A stretch of DNA of 64,000 nt from Incurvaria masculella. Its lineage: Eukaryota > Arthropoda > Insecta > Lepidoptera > Incurvariidae. Below are positions 19,669-32,200 of this stretch, in pieces. Made by a program: the position numbers and the translations under genes. Each line of letters starts with the position of its first letter. Position 1 is the first letter of the stretch. Location of the stretch: assembly GCA_946894095.1 (NCBI GenBank), contig OX335652.1:8703001-8767000 (forward strand), in the 5' to 3' direction. A model generated the notes under the pieces. The model was not told where the DNA came from, made no database searches, and saw only the letters and a program-made list of their open reading frames with translations.

Positions 19669-21093
19669 AAATCAGTGTTTCAAATCCCATCCTCCTGCAG
19701 GCGATGGATTTGACTTTGCACACCTGAAATGACCGCACAAAAATATAATTTACATGGTAATTGCTAAAAAAAATGTTTTTAGGTTTCTTTTTATATATAA
19801 ATGTCAATAATACCAAGATACACTAGGAACTCATGGGAATTTTATCTTACGCCAATTGTTTTGTCCTATCATTTCTAAAGCTTCACAGAAAAGCTTGCAC
19901 GCTCTACTGATATTGTAGGCATCCTTAAGATTTGATATTTGGAGAGAGTACAGAATTACAGAAGAAAATATAGAAGAGCGACTATTTAAATGAACTATTT
20001 AATAGCTAAAAAATCTCACTCCTTCTTGCGTAAGTATCTCAGTGCTATAAAATTTTCCATCCAGTTCAATGTAGCCGTGCTCATAAAGGGAAGGTCCTAG
20101 CAAGGCACCTAATTTCTTCGGAAATGTGGTGTTATGGGCTAATATCATAACGGTAGTTGTGTGGTATTAGCTATCCATGTCAGGTTTTATAATTATTTGA
20201 TTGCGCCTAATGAAAATCCTTTTGATCAAATTCGTTATACAACTCGGTAATATCACGGTGTGAGCGAGTGAAAGATCTCGTTAGTATGTTGACAAATGAG
20301 ACATGTTCTCTCAAGTCGGCCAAGGGCACGCCACTTGTCTGCGGCTAGCGGGTCCAGTTTTATGTTTTCGAGTGCTCAGGCAACAGTGATATCCACACAC
20401 ACTCAAGTGCAGTTTACATTGTAACGGCCTTCTTCGGTTGATAACTGAAGTGTACGCCTCGCGAAAATTCCACAATATTTGGGAAATTTAGGTAGGCGGA
20501 AGTTGAGACGTGTATAGTCTGTGATAGACGCGTTTTAGATTATTTAGTAGATTAGATAGTAGATTTGACAAAGAAAGGCCTTTAGTTATCTTAAAACGCG
20601 TTCGACTCGAATATATACTACTATTGATTCAATAAATCCCATTCAATTGCATTTGTCGTAGCAGAACTAAAATTTCCCTCAGTTCACCACAAACAAAGCC
20701 CTCGTCATATACTTATTATTTTATATCTATGGCAAGCAAAGCCCGTGTGGTCTTCTCCAGGGGAAAAATGGTCGATGAATATTGCGTGACAGCTTGAAAA
20801 CTACGCTATTGTTTATATAAAATACATTCATAACAGTGTTAACGTCACCCTGTAGTAGAAATAATTGTAAAGGCCTGCCTCCAAAATTATATTTAAACGC
20901 AAGTTTTTTTAAGATTCATAAAGCTAACAAATTTTGGACTTAAGAAAAAAAAACGCATTACAAGTGATTTGACCCAACCATCATACATTACGTTTTGATG
21001 ACATTTAAAGGTAACATTTAAAAAAAAGAAACAAATTAGTTCTTAGTAAATGTTCTTTCCCGCTATTTTTCATTTATTATTATTTCTGTCAAA
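19669..21093. other. Spacer with one SINE fragment
   Basis: A forward SINE 3' part lies at about 20048-20190 ('ccatccagttcaatgtagccgtgctcat' to 'tatccatgtcagg'). The rest is unrecognised AT-rich DNA. Mirrored at 33075-34499. Confidence 0.5.
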
Positions 21094-21212
21094 ATGAGTA
21101 AATCTAATGAAGAAATTATTTACGTTTTAAAACTGTATTGCAAAAAAGGAAAAAAATCAACGTATGCTGAGAAAGAAAGTGACGTTTATGAAACTTATGC
21201 AGCGTAAGTAAG
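21094..21212 (+). pseudogene. Truncated mariner transposase N-terminus (copy A)
   Basis: ATG 21094 starts MSKSNEEIIYVLKLYCKKGK, similar to the N-terminal helix-turn-helix region of mariner transposases (IRYILKFYYKKGK-type). The stop after YETYAA reflects a frameshift. At 21212 the mariner sequence is cut by the duplication junction, whereas in copy B (34500 on) it continues. Confidence 0.75.
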
Positions 21213-21419
21213 AAACAAATATTTCGAGCAGAAGCGAGTGGAATGAAGCCTGGGCGGCTAACGAAAGCATGCTACGACTTGATGGTTCATATAGGTCACG
21301 TATGTAACACCCGTAATTATAGAGCACGTACGAAAAGATGTATTTGTTAACATACTGCACGCTTCATCTCTTTTTTTACAAAAAAATCGGCAATAATGGT
21401 TAATTATATTGTCTTGCAG

Positions 21420-21717
21420 GTCGAGAACGAGCCATCGCTGGTATCCAAAATAGTGCGATCGCCCGTAATGCTTCGCCGCTGCTGCACGACGCCCGTGTGG
21501 TGGATCACCACAACCTTCGTGTACTATGGCCTTAGCATCAACGCCGTCAGTCTGTACGGCAACATGTATGTCAACTACATACTCGTCGCCGCCGTCGAGA
21601 TCCCTGGCTACTGGATCGCGGTGTTCCTGCTCAACAAGATCGGTCGCAAGATCACGCTCTGCATCGGCTACATGACGGCGGCGGTCTGCTGCATCGCTTT
21701 CGCCTTCACACCTGACT
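21420..21717 (+). CDS. Duplicate OCT gene 1 exon 5 (copy B)
   Basis: Same as 8028-8325, with intact splice sites. Exons 1 to 4 are not duplicated, so this set (exons 5B-6B-7B) has no promoter or N-terminal half. It could only be reached by splicing from exon 4 across copy A, which would give the same protein. It may therefore be silent. Confidence 0.75.
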
Positions 21718-22171
21718 GTGAGCTCACTTTGATATGATTTAATAATACTGGCCACTCCTGGCCAATACGGCCGCAGTAAAGTAAATAAAAAGTTTAATTT
21801 TGCGCATTGCGCATGGCGCATGGTCAGCAGATGCCAAAAGTTTCTCAGACTGCATAGGAAAACTACCATTTGAGAAATTCGGCAATCATCGCGCTAAAGC
21901 ATTTTTCATACGGCGAATTAGCATGGAAATTCAGAGGAAACACGCACAGATAATTTTACCTACTATGGGCAGCTCGGCGGGCATGCAGAACATTTTCCAT
22001 TTAGTTTAGTAGGTATAGTTTTAGTTAGGAGGAAGTTACTCGTTTTATTTTGTTTTATTAATACTGTAAGTATTTTAATGAATTATCTGAGAAACATTTA
22101 AACTACCATAAGACTGGCTAACATTCCAATTTTCAAGTGGACAAGTTCTCAAGTTTGACTTATGTTTTACG

Positions 22172-23104
22172 TAATGGATGGCTAGTACCACATCCACCGT
22201 CATCATATTACCTCAACACACCGCATTCCCGAAGGAAAGGAGCACGGCTATATTGAAGTGGATAGAAAACATGGACATTTTTTTTTCCGTTTCGACTATT
22301 ATTCATCCAATCCGATAGTGCCTACACAGACGGTCTTAACTCTACCACAAAGTAACCTACAGTTTTACATGTACGAGTATTTCGACCATCGAATATCTCG
22401 CATTCGTACCGAAATGAACTTATCCCACTCAATAACAAAAAAAATAACCGACTTCAAAGAAAAAGCACTAAAAAGTAAAAAATAATTTCCATTTTTGTAG
22501 TTACGATTTCTGTTATTTTTTGAGTCGGTGTCAGCCAAGGTTAGGTTAGGTTAGGTTCTCTTGATTGGCGCAGCGCGTGCCCGGCTGACGCCGACTCAAA
22601 AAATAACAGAAATCGTAACTACAAAAATGAAATTATTTTTTACTTTTTAGTGCTTTTTCTTTGAAGTCGGTTATTTTTTTTTGTAAATTTTTTTTATTTG
22701 TTTATTTTTAGTGATTCTGAAGTACACTTACTAATTTGTACACGTCCTTTCCAATAAAAAAAGAATCACCGAAATCGGTTGGCGTTATATTGAGTTATTC
22801 GTCCATTTGTCGCGCACATCTTAATACAAATTTAACACTTTTATTATTTTCTCATGGATATCATTGTCAGAACATAACCAAATTAAAATGGGACCACTTG
22901 GGAAGCACTAGCTATCATTTAAAAAATTATCATCAAAATCGGTTCACCCAGGCAAAATTTATGAGGTAACAAACATAAAAAAAACAAACAAAAAAAAACA
23001 TACAGACGAATTGATAACCTCCTCCTTTTTTGAAGTCGGTTAAAAAGAGAAATAAATGGGTGCATGAACGGGCGGGATTTGAACCCATGACCTATGGCAT
23101 ACAA
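22172..23104. repeat. Copy B of SINE fragment and hairpin element
   Basis: Duplicates of 8780-9712. The hairpin arms are at 22446-22536 and 22583-22672, and the element ends at 23041. Confidence 0.8.
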
Positions 23105-23333
23105 ACTAGTTATCCTTAATTGCTTGCTTTTTGTTTGGCTCTAATATCTTGTATTAACCAAATCTTATTTTTTTTAATCTAAATGAATTCCAATACATTT
23201 TAACGTCGTCCAATATCGAATATATCGAAATCGTCAATACTTTTTTTTACCACACTAAATCGTCAATACTACATTTATATTTTAGTTCAATGATTAATGC
23301 AATCACTATTGAGGTATATGATGTAATCCGCAG

Positions 23334-23515
23334 CATTACCGACGCTCTCCCTCTGCCTGTACCTGCTGGGCAAGTTGGCAATCAGTCTGGTGTTCACATC
23401 CATGTACATCTATACGGCGGAGCTGTACCCAACGCGCCACCGACACACGCTACTCGCCTTCTCGTCTATGATCGGTCGCATCGGCTCCATTACCGCCCCA
23501 CTGACGCCAGCTCTG
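23334..23515 (+). CDS. Duplicate OCT gene 1 exon 6 (copy B)
   Basis: Same as 9942-10123, with intact acceptor and donor. In this copy, read-through from exon 6 into the array stays open through eight units and ends at TAA 24641-24643. Confidence 0.75.
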
Positions 23516-24830
23516 GTGAGTTACAATTACAAGCTCGCAATCAGCCTCGTGTTCACATTCATGTACATCTACACGACGGAGCTGTATCCAACGCGCGGCT
23601 CACACACGCTACTCGTCTTCTCAACCATGATCGGTCGAAACGGCTCCATCACCCCGCCGCGGACGCCAGCTCTGGTGAGTTACAATTACAAGCTCGCAAT
23701 CATCCTCGTGTTCACGTTCATGTACATCTACACGACGGAGCTGTATCCAACGCGCGGCTCACACACGCTACTCGTCTTCTCAACCATGATCGGTCGAAAC
23801 GGCTCCATCACCCCGCCGCGGACGCCAGCTCTGGTGAGTTACAATTACAAGCTCGCAATCAGCCTTGTGTTCACATTCATGTACATCTACACGACGGAGC
23901 TGTATCCAACGCGCGGCTCACACACGCTACTCGTCTTCTCAACCATGATCGGTCGAAACGGCTCCATCACCCCGCCGCGGACGCCAGCTCTGGTGAGTTA
24001 CAATTACAAGCTCGCAATCAGCCTTGTGTTCACATTCATGTACATCTACACGACGGAGCTGTATCCAACGCGCGGCTCACACACGCTACTCGTCTTCTCA
24101 ACCATGATCGGTCGAAACGGCTCCATCACCCCGCCGCGGACGCCGGCTCTGGTGAGTTACAATTACAAGCTCGCAATCAGCCTTGTGTTCACATTCATGT
24201 ACATCTACACGACGGAGCTGTATCCAACGCGCGGCTCACACACGCTACTCGTCTTCTCAACCATGATCGGTCGAAACGGCTCCATCACCCCGCCGCGGAC
24301 GCCAGCTCTGGTGAGTTACAATTACAAGCTCGCAATCAGCCTTGTGTTCACATTCATGTACATCTACACGACGGAGCTGTATCCAACGCGCGGCTCACAC
24401 ACGCTACTCGTCTTCTCAACCATGATCGGTCGAAACGGCTCCATCACCCCGCCGCGGATGCCAGCTCTGGTGAGTTACAAATACAAGCTCGATATCAGCC
24501 TTGTGTTGACATCGATGTACATCTGCACGGCGGAGCAGTACCCCACGTGTAACCTACACACTTTGCTAGCCTTCTCCTCCATGCTTAGTCGCATCGGCTC
24601 CATCACCGCGCCGCTGACGCTGGCTCTTGTTGTTTACAAATAAAATTTCGCAATCGGCCTCTTGTTCACGTCGATGTACATGGTGGAGCGGTACCCCACT
24701 CGTCACCTACACACGTTGCTCGCCTTCTCCTCCATGATCGGTCGCATCGGCTCCATCACCGCGTTGCCGGCGTTTAAAAATACAGGCTTGGAATAAGCGA
24801 CGTGTTCACGGTGATGTACATCTATACGCA
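23516..24830 (+). repeat. Exon-6-derived 159-bp tandem array, copy B
   Basis: Units start at 23516, 23675, 23834, 23993, 24152, 24311 and 24470, all with GTGAGT at their left end. A diverged unit starts at 24629 (GTTGTT, donor lost, in-frame TAA) and a partial one at about 24773. Unit 24470-24628 keeps the full 159 bp, including ATCAGCCTTGTGTT, which is missing in copy A. Confidence 0.93.
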
Positions 24831-25073
24831 GAGCAGTTTAACTACGTTTAGACTGCTCAGCTGATCTGCTGCTCAGCAAGCAGAATTTTTAAAAAAGGTT
24901 TACAAAATTTTAAAAGAACGAGCATAAGTGTGATCATTTATAGAGTCTAAGATTATATCTCCGCCAAGATAATGACCGAAGGCAATTCGAAGCTTTAGTT
25001 GTGATATTTCAACGACTAATATAACATTCATCAGAAATCATTACAGCTCACGGCAATGGGTATAGAGAACGTG

Positions 25074-25301
25074 GTGTTTGCAGATGGTTTAATCACATCC
25101 CATCGATAATTGGCGCTACTATGGGTGCTAGAGCACAGGCACAGTGACAGAGTACAATAGCATGTGTTGTTTGCATTTGATCTACTGGAAGGGCATCCCC
25201 CCTTGATTAAGTTCGGTGTGATGGCACTGCTGTCAGGCGTGCTGATTCTCACCACGCTGAAGACCCTCGACTTCATAACGCCATCGAGCAAGCAGAACAA
25301 T
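25074..25301 (+). pseudogene. Two decayed exon-7 copies (copy B)
   Basis: Duplicates of 11668-11735 and 11742-11895, with the same defects (small deletions; acceptor CAG changed to CAT). Confidence 0.7.
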
Positions 25302-25382
25302 TTACCACTAAACCGCCACTCACTAACGTCTTCTTATCCGCTGGCACCAGTGATAAAGTACAATAGCATGTGTTGTTTGCAG

Positions 25383-25523
25383 ATGATCTATTGGGAGGGC
25401 ATCCCATCGATAATGTTCGGTGTAATGGCGCTGCTGTCGGGCGTGCTGGTACTCACCACCCCGGAGACCCTCGGCTCTAAGCTGCCCGACACCATCGAGG
25501 AAGCGGAACAGATCGGTGTCTGA
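25383..25523 (+). CDS. Duplicate OCT gene 1 exon 7 (copy B)
   Basis: Same as 11977-12117, with intact acceptor, PETLGSKLPDTIEEAE signature and stop. Part of the orphan 3' exon set. Confidence 0.75.
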   Translation: MIYWEGIPSIMFGVMALLSGVLVLTTPETLGSKLPDTIEEAEQIGV

Positions 25524-26735
25524 CCTAGAGACTCATTACGACCACCAACTAACGAGAGATTATTGTTTAGATATTTTTCTTTATTTTTTATACAAAAAAA
25601 ATCCAATAACCACAATGAATCGTGGTATTTATTTTAAATCGTATTTAATCAACCGGACATGGCTAATCGCAATAAAAAAGGATTAGGCATCATGACATGA
25701 ACTTCTGGGCAATTATAACTGCCACTTTGACCATATTATATTCAATGCGATGGTCAACTATTCGACCCAGTTGCTTTAAAGATGTGCATTGATTTTGAAC
25801 CAAGAAGTCTGGAGTACTTGATAGAATATTGCAGCCACATAAGCCTCCGCCCAATTCTCTCTGATAAAAAAATATTTAAAAATATTGAATAATTATATTT
25901 CAGGAGTGTTCCATTTTCAAATGTATCAGTAAAAAACCTTTACGAAAATGTATAACTTGCCAGTGTCAAGCAAATGTGTAAAGAGTATATAATTTATTTT
26001 GGTATGACCCACGTTTATGTAAGTGGAACGGCTAGTATTTAAAACAACGACAAGGGAGCTACAGTGTTCTGGCAGGTGGATGGACAGACATTTTAATAAC
26101 ATAAGGATTTTAAATGAGACGAATGATAGCCTCATAGTTCCGAAATCAGTATCATAAAATAATTTTTAATATTTAGGAGTTGATAATTCTAGGCGCGGAG
26201 GAAAAATAAAAGTAGCAGATTAGTTATAATTACTCTAACACATCACTTTTTGATTAATAGTACCTAAGAAAGCTTAATTTCCTCTTACGTCCTTTCACAA
26301 ATCATAAACATTTAACCGCTACTCCTATACATAAGTCCTATATTCACTAAAAACTATAAATCGCAGAGTTTTCATCGCCTAAAGCAGTTTGTTCAAGCAA
26401 CAGTTATGGGTATCTCTCCACTCATTGAGTTTGAACTTTCTTTGCATTTTTTTATGTGACTTAACATTGATGGCTATTACCACACCTACTGTCATAAATC
26501 CACCCAATATTGGACATTTCTTTTGTTTGACAGCAACATTGAACTGGATGGAAAACACGGATAATTTTCATTGCCGCTTCGACGCTAGTACCAACCTGGG
26601 CGAGATTAACCCTACCACCAAGTTAATAAGGAAGGACATTAGGAAGGAGATATTAGGATCTTTTTAAAGTATCAATTATTCTTAGTAATGACCTCAGGTT
26701 TTATATTTTCTATTGGAGTATACATTAAACTACGG

Positions 26736-28026
26736 GATCTGGATTGGTAGAGACCATAGATAAATTAAGAATACTTAAAATATCTGTGGTAGAGACAGTC
26801 CGTTGTTTATCTTGGTAGAGACAGTCCGTTGTTTATCTTTGCTATTGGTAGCAGTTTACTTTAAAGCGGTGTATATAGAATGGAACAGACGAGGCGTCTG
26901 AAAGCCTATTGGGAGCACTTAAACTCAAACCACGGGATCTGAGATGGTAGAGACCAGACATATGAGGGTTTATCTTTGCTATTGGGAGCGGTTCACTTTA
27001 AACCACGGTATATGCAATGAAAGATACGAGGCGTGTGAAAGCCTATTGGGGGCAGTTCAACTCAAACCACGGGATCTGAGATGGTAAAGACCAGACATGT
27101 GAGGGTTTATCTTTCCTATTGGGAGCAGTTCTTTTTTAAGCACGGTATATGTAATGGTAGAGACGAGGCGTCTGAAAGACTAATGGGAGCAGTTCACTTC
27201 AAACCACGGGATCTGAGATGGTAGAGACCAGACATGTGAAAGATTTATCTTTGCTACTGGGAGCAGTTCATTTTAAACCACGGTATATGGAATGGTAGAG
27301 ACGAGTCGTCTGAAAACCCTATTGGGAGCAGTTCACTTCTCAAACCACGGGATCTGAGATGGTAGAGACCAGACATGTGAGGGCTTATCTTTGCTATTGT
27401 GAGCAGTTTACTTTAAAGTTTAAACCAAGGTACATAGAATGGTAGAGACGAGACGTCTGAAAGACTATTGGGAGAAGTTCACTTCTAACCACGGGGACTG
27501 AGATGGTAGAGATCAGACATGTGAGGGTTTATATTTGCTATTGGGAGCAGTCCAATTCAAACCACGGTACATGGAATGGTAGAGACGAGTCGTCTGAAAA
27601 CCCTATTGGGAGCAGTTCACTTCTCAAACCACGGGAACTGAGATGGTAGAGACCAGACATGTGAGGGTTTATCTTTCCTATTGGGAGCAGTTCTTTTTTA
27701 AGCACGGTATATGTAATGGTAGAGACGAGGCGTCTGAAAGACTAATGGGAGCAGTTCACTTCAAACCACGGGATCTGAGATGGTAGAGACCAGACATGTG
27801 AAAGATTTATCTTTGCTACTGGGAGCAGTTCATTTTAAACCACGGTATATGGAATGGTAGAGACGAGTCGTCTGAAAACCCTATTGGGAGCAGTTCACTT
27901 CTCAAACCACGGGATCTGAGATGGTAGAGACCAGACATGTGAGGGTTAATGTTTGCTATTGGGACCAGTTCAATTCAAACCACGGGATCAGAGATGGTAT
28001 AGACAAGACGACTAGTGGGCGAGAGG
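26736..28026. repeat. 137-144-bp minisatellite, copy B
   Basis: Duplicate of 13330-14620. I saw no unit-number change between the copies, which is surprising for a minisatellite unless the duplication is very young or artefactual. Confidence 0.9.
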
Positions 28027-28927
28027 CACTTTCATACAGAAATACTTGCTGAGTTCGTTCAATCTAGGATGCCTTTTACAAGCGATACAATTATGAATTA
28101 TAAACAAAAATAAAAATATCTTGAACATGTCAATACATGATTTTGTGGTCTTGATTGTTTTATCCCTCAGTTATAAATAGCTTACCTGGCTTTTGTACCT
28201 AAATGTTTGTCCAGGGGATTCCCTAGTTCGATTTCTTAATATCATTCAGTATGAAATAAACAAGATTTGCCAGCTTCACGTGTCTTGAGAGGAAAACGCA
28301 GGGGTAAATACACTTTCGTGCTTCAAGCATCTTCTAATGCATTATACCTAAGTGGTGGCAATGTCTGGTACGCCTCCCCCGCGCCGCCACCGCCGCCGCC
28401 GGTACCACAGCCCCGCCAGCCGCCATTCGCCAGTCAAGGCACTAGCGGGCGTCTGACAACATCGCCAAGCAGTGTCACTGCGGCTTCACAGCAGCGCTAA
28501 CGCCTACGCACCGTGGTCCGTCTCCCGTCCGCAACACGCGCCCTTCAATAACAAGACGTGACAATGAATAAACCTTCTAGTTTACTCTGATGACGAGGAG
28601 GAAAATCCGTTGAGCATTAATTAACATCACTACTAACTATGAAAGTTATGTAACGAACGCGAACATTACATATATTGTATTATTAGACCGTTATCGAAGA
28701 ACCAAGAGGCACATGCCATAGTTCGATTAATGACCTTTGTAATCTTCGCTATATCAAGCTTTCTGCACGTCAGCTTGCACTTCCTCGATTTATTTCACTG
28801 TAAATAAACAAAAGACACAATATTTGAATTCTTAAGAATTTCACAATATTCTTAACGGTCAGCAATATTACCAGGTAGAGAACTAAAATCAAATTTAATA
28901 CTTACAAAGCGAAGAGAAGTCTGCAAC

Positions 28928-28962
28928 TATAAAAGGAACGCGGTAGAGACATATTCGGCAGT
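28928..28962 (+). promoter_or_regulatory. OCT gene 2 core promoter, copy B
   Basis: TATAAAA at 28928-28934 and initiator GGCAGTGA at 28957-28964, the same spacing as copy A. Confidence 0.7.
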
Positions 28963-29035
28963 GACAGCGAGAAGTGCCGTGCATCGACGTTCGGAAAGGA
29001 AAGTCGCTCCCTGGAAGGGAACAGTCGTTCCCGCC

Positions 29036-29217
29036 ATGACGATAAAAAGCATGGTGGAGCGATCCCCGCGCGTAGTGGAGCTCGACCCCATCCTAGAGGA
29101 GCTGGGTGCGTTCGGCCGCTTCCAGCTCCTCAACTACGCTCTGATGCTGCTCCCAGTGGTGTTCACCGCACTCTTCACCACCAGCTACGTCTTCACCGCC
29201 GCTGATGATCCCCACAG
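29036..29217 (+). CDS. OCT gene 2, exon 1 (copy B)
   Basis: Identical to 15630-15811. It is the copy nearest to exon 2 (43770), leaving an intron of 14.5 kb instead of 28 kb. Donor GTTAGC, phase 2. Confidence 0.8.
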
Positions 29218-32200
29218 GTTAGCGAATGACAACATCTTTAACCTGCGCCAATTTATCTGACGTCGAGCCTAGATTAAAGGACACTTAGGAATTATTTTTC
29301 TTCTCAGTGTATACATTTGAAATTAAACGACTGTACTGCAGAATCGTTTCACCCCCGTGCGAGACGGGCCTAGCCCAGTGCAGAGTAGGTGAGCCTTAAA
29401 CAAATTTCTTTCTTTCTTTCATGAACTTTCTTATATCGATATCAGACAAAACACCGCCTTCCCGTAGAAATTATGTGCCATGCATCTTCTCTTTGTGAGC
29501 ATGGCTACATTGAACTGGATGGAGAACACGGATAATGTTTCATTGCCTCTTCGATGATATTTTCATCCAATACGACACAATCCTAGTAAGTAGGGAAAGT
29601 GAACCTACAGTTTTACATGTATACACATTTTACATGTGTATATTCGTGACTAAATACCCTTATCCAACATATGATAAAGAGAAATAAAGTGGTGTATGAA
29701 CGGGGCGGGGACTAAAACCATACTCTCGTATTCAGAACTCAACACTTTGTACGAGATTATTAAAGTTAGTCCGCCCACTCAGATAGACTAAAACCATTAC
29801 TTCTGGCATGGGAAGCACGACCTCGCGCCCGGTTACGGAGAGCACTTTTCAGATACATGTTTGACTTGCTGAACTTATTATCTGCCTGCACATTTATTAG
29901 GTGAATGAGTCTGCTCAACGCATTGATTGCAGAAACCGTTTACAGGCAGTTTAAACGAATACAAAAAACCGGTCAAGCATGAACGTGTTGACGTGCCGAG
30001 GGTCCCGTCACTGCTGGACATGAACACATTTTGTTAAACTCTGGACTGTAATAGACAGAAGAGAAAAATACGACATAATATTATGCCTTTGATTCACTTA
30101 CGGAATTTCGACTACCATCAAATTTGCATTCGATGAGAACGAATTTCGTCGATACATAAAACATAATCTGTAAAATTCGAATCTTAGCGTGACCCGCGTT
30201 AATAATTTGCGAGACTCGAAGTAAGTTCATTGCTGTCGGAAAGTCATTGTCATGCAGGAAAAACTACAAAAAAGGAGCCATGCTTGTTTTATTAGCATGG
30301 CAGTGTACACGAAGCGAAAACACTATCTTATCTGCAAGTTACCAATACTAACATGGGTCGCATCTCATCTTGACAGCCGTTCTGTTTTAAGGTGGCCCAC
30401 CCCGCCATGATGACCATTGGCATTGTAAAATTGTGTTTGGTTTCTAAGTTATAAAGTCCGAAAGTTCGAATTTTTCGCGTGTTTTATACAATAACTTTGG
30501 AGGTGGATTACGCAATGATAAAGTTAGAACATCTTAAAAAGACATCATCAAAGTCATCAGACAAAGCTTATATAATCAAGATTTATAATCTATTTAGTTT
30601 TTGTTAGATTTTTGACTACAGAGGTCGTGATTTACTTTTAGCTATAAGTCGTTTTATAATTAAAATTTTCCTAAATCTTATCAAATCATACACTATGCAC
30701 ATTGTCTTTTTTGTGGACATGTTGTATCTTTCTCATCACGCAGCCTGTCTTTTTTTTCAAACAGAGAAGGTCCCAGAGCGCAACAGCACAGTTTTGTACC
30801 GTGCCCGCGAATGAGTTCGTCCCGCCGGGTTGGGCCACCTTAACACACTATTCTCCAATTCAATTAAGTACCCACTTACGTTTCCGCTTACGCTTTACGC
30901 TAATTACCGCTTCTACCAACGTTTCTATCGACCTGGCAAAGTATTGAACCCGTAGATAATTAGATTTAATCTTGGGAATCAGCGCCTTGAGTTCTGGGAT
31001 TATCTGTGCTTCTTTCTTATCACTTTTCATTACAGACGCTAAATAATTTTGTTGGAAGGGATTCAAAACTGTTGATCCACTTTTCAGCTTTGAATGTAAG
31101 ACCAATTGTGTAGGGCAGCTTTTAGGATATCCACACTTATATGAGTTAGTTATCTATGTCCGGTAAATGTCCAAAAATATCAGTATCTTGATTGTCTGCC
31201 ACTGCCGCCGCCGCCGCCGAGCCGTCGCCATCGCAGACTCAACACGGCGGCCTCGGCGTTGCCTGACCATCAACCGACATGGCGACATCCGTGCAATATG
31301 ACATTTGCATTTAAATTTAAAAATATCTTTCCTGTACTACTTTTAAAAACTGCATCGGTATCCATTCGGAGAATCCATTGTAGGGGGAGGAAGATCACAC
31401 GTATTCAATAGTACAATGAAAAATTGTTTTAAGATAGTAAAGTGAGATGTTATTTCCAAACAATTATTCTTTCCACTTCTAGAAATGGGACCATTTTCCA
31501 CTTCTAGAAATGGGACCATAAACGGAAAAAAACTCGAAACTCGATAGTCTTTAAACGTAACGTAAACAAGCTCGATAGCTCAGCGGTAGTCCGCAAATCC
31601 GCTGGTATCAAAATCAAATCAAAAACTATTATTGCACTTAAATCAAACACAATGGTAGCACTTAATGCATAAGGCGTTTTCCGCCAGTCTACCCTTTTAA
31701 CATAATGAGACAAGAGTAGGTACAACAAAACAGAGTCGTGGCAAACAAATGAAAAAATACTTCAACACTGAAGGCTAGACCGGTACTCGGATATGTGGTC
31801 ATATTTCCGCAGACTAAAAATGTATCTAATGCACATGTTAAGTAGTCGGTCCAACTTATTCAGCAGCTCTTCATTGACGTCCACAGACATTCGCGTAGTC
31901 TATGATAAGATGATACTGAGCCAACATAGTCTTGTATACATCTTGACATAGTCATGGTATGGTGCCTCGCTCAGCGTGGTTTCGCGAGGTGAGGTGAATT
32001 TGGCTTTCTGAGGACCTTTGGTCTGTCAGCACTGGTACTTTATACCGGTTTTTTTTTTTTAAACAACCAAGTTTTGAAGTATTCCCACGAATAGAATTCC
32101 GTGATAGAATCTGTAATCTGTTCACAATAATATTAGTCGATAGATAAACCAATCATCTGTCGTGTTCCTTTTTCCTGTTAGCAATAATTCGCACATATCT

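Larger units (their letters stand above)
7821..21212 (+). repeat. Tandem duplication, copy A (13,392 bp)
   Basis: Nearly identical to 21213-34618. It contains OCT1 exons 5 to 7, the exon-6 array, a minisatellite, several MITEs, OCT2 promoter and exon 1, and the 5' end of a mariner remnant. Differences noticed by eye: T8586 versus C21978, A12409 versus T25815, and a 14-bp deletion in copy A at about 11100. The list is not from a full alignment. Confidence 0.95.
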
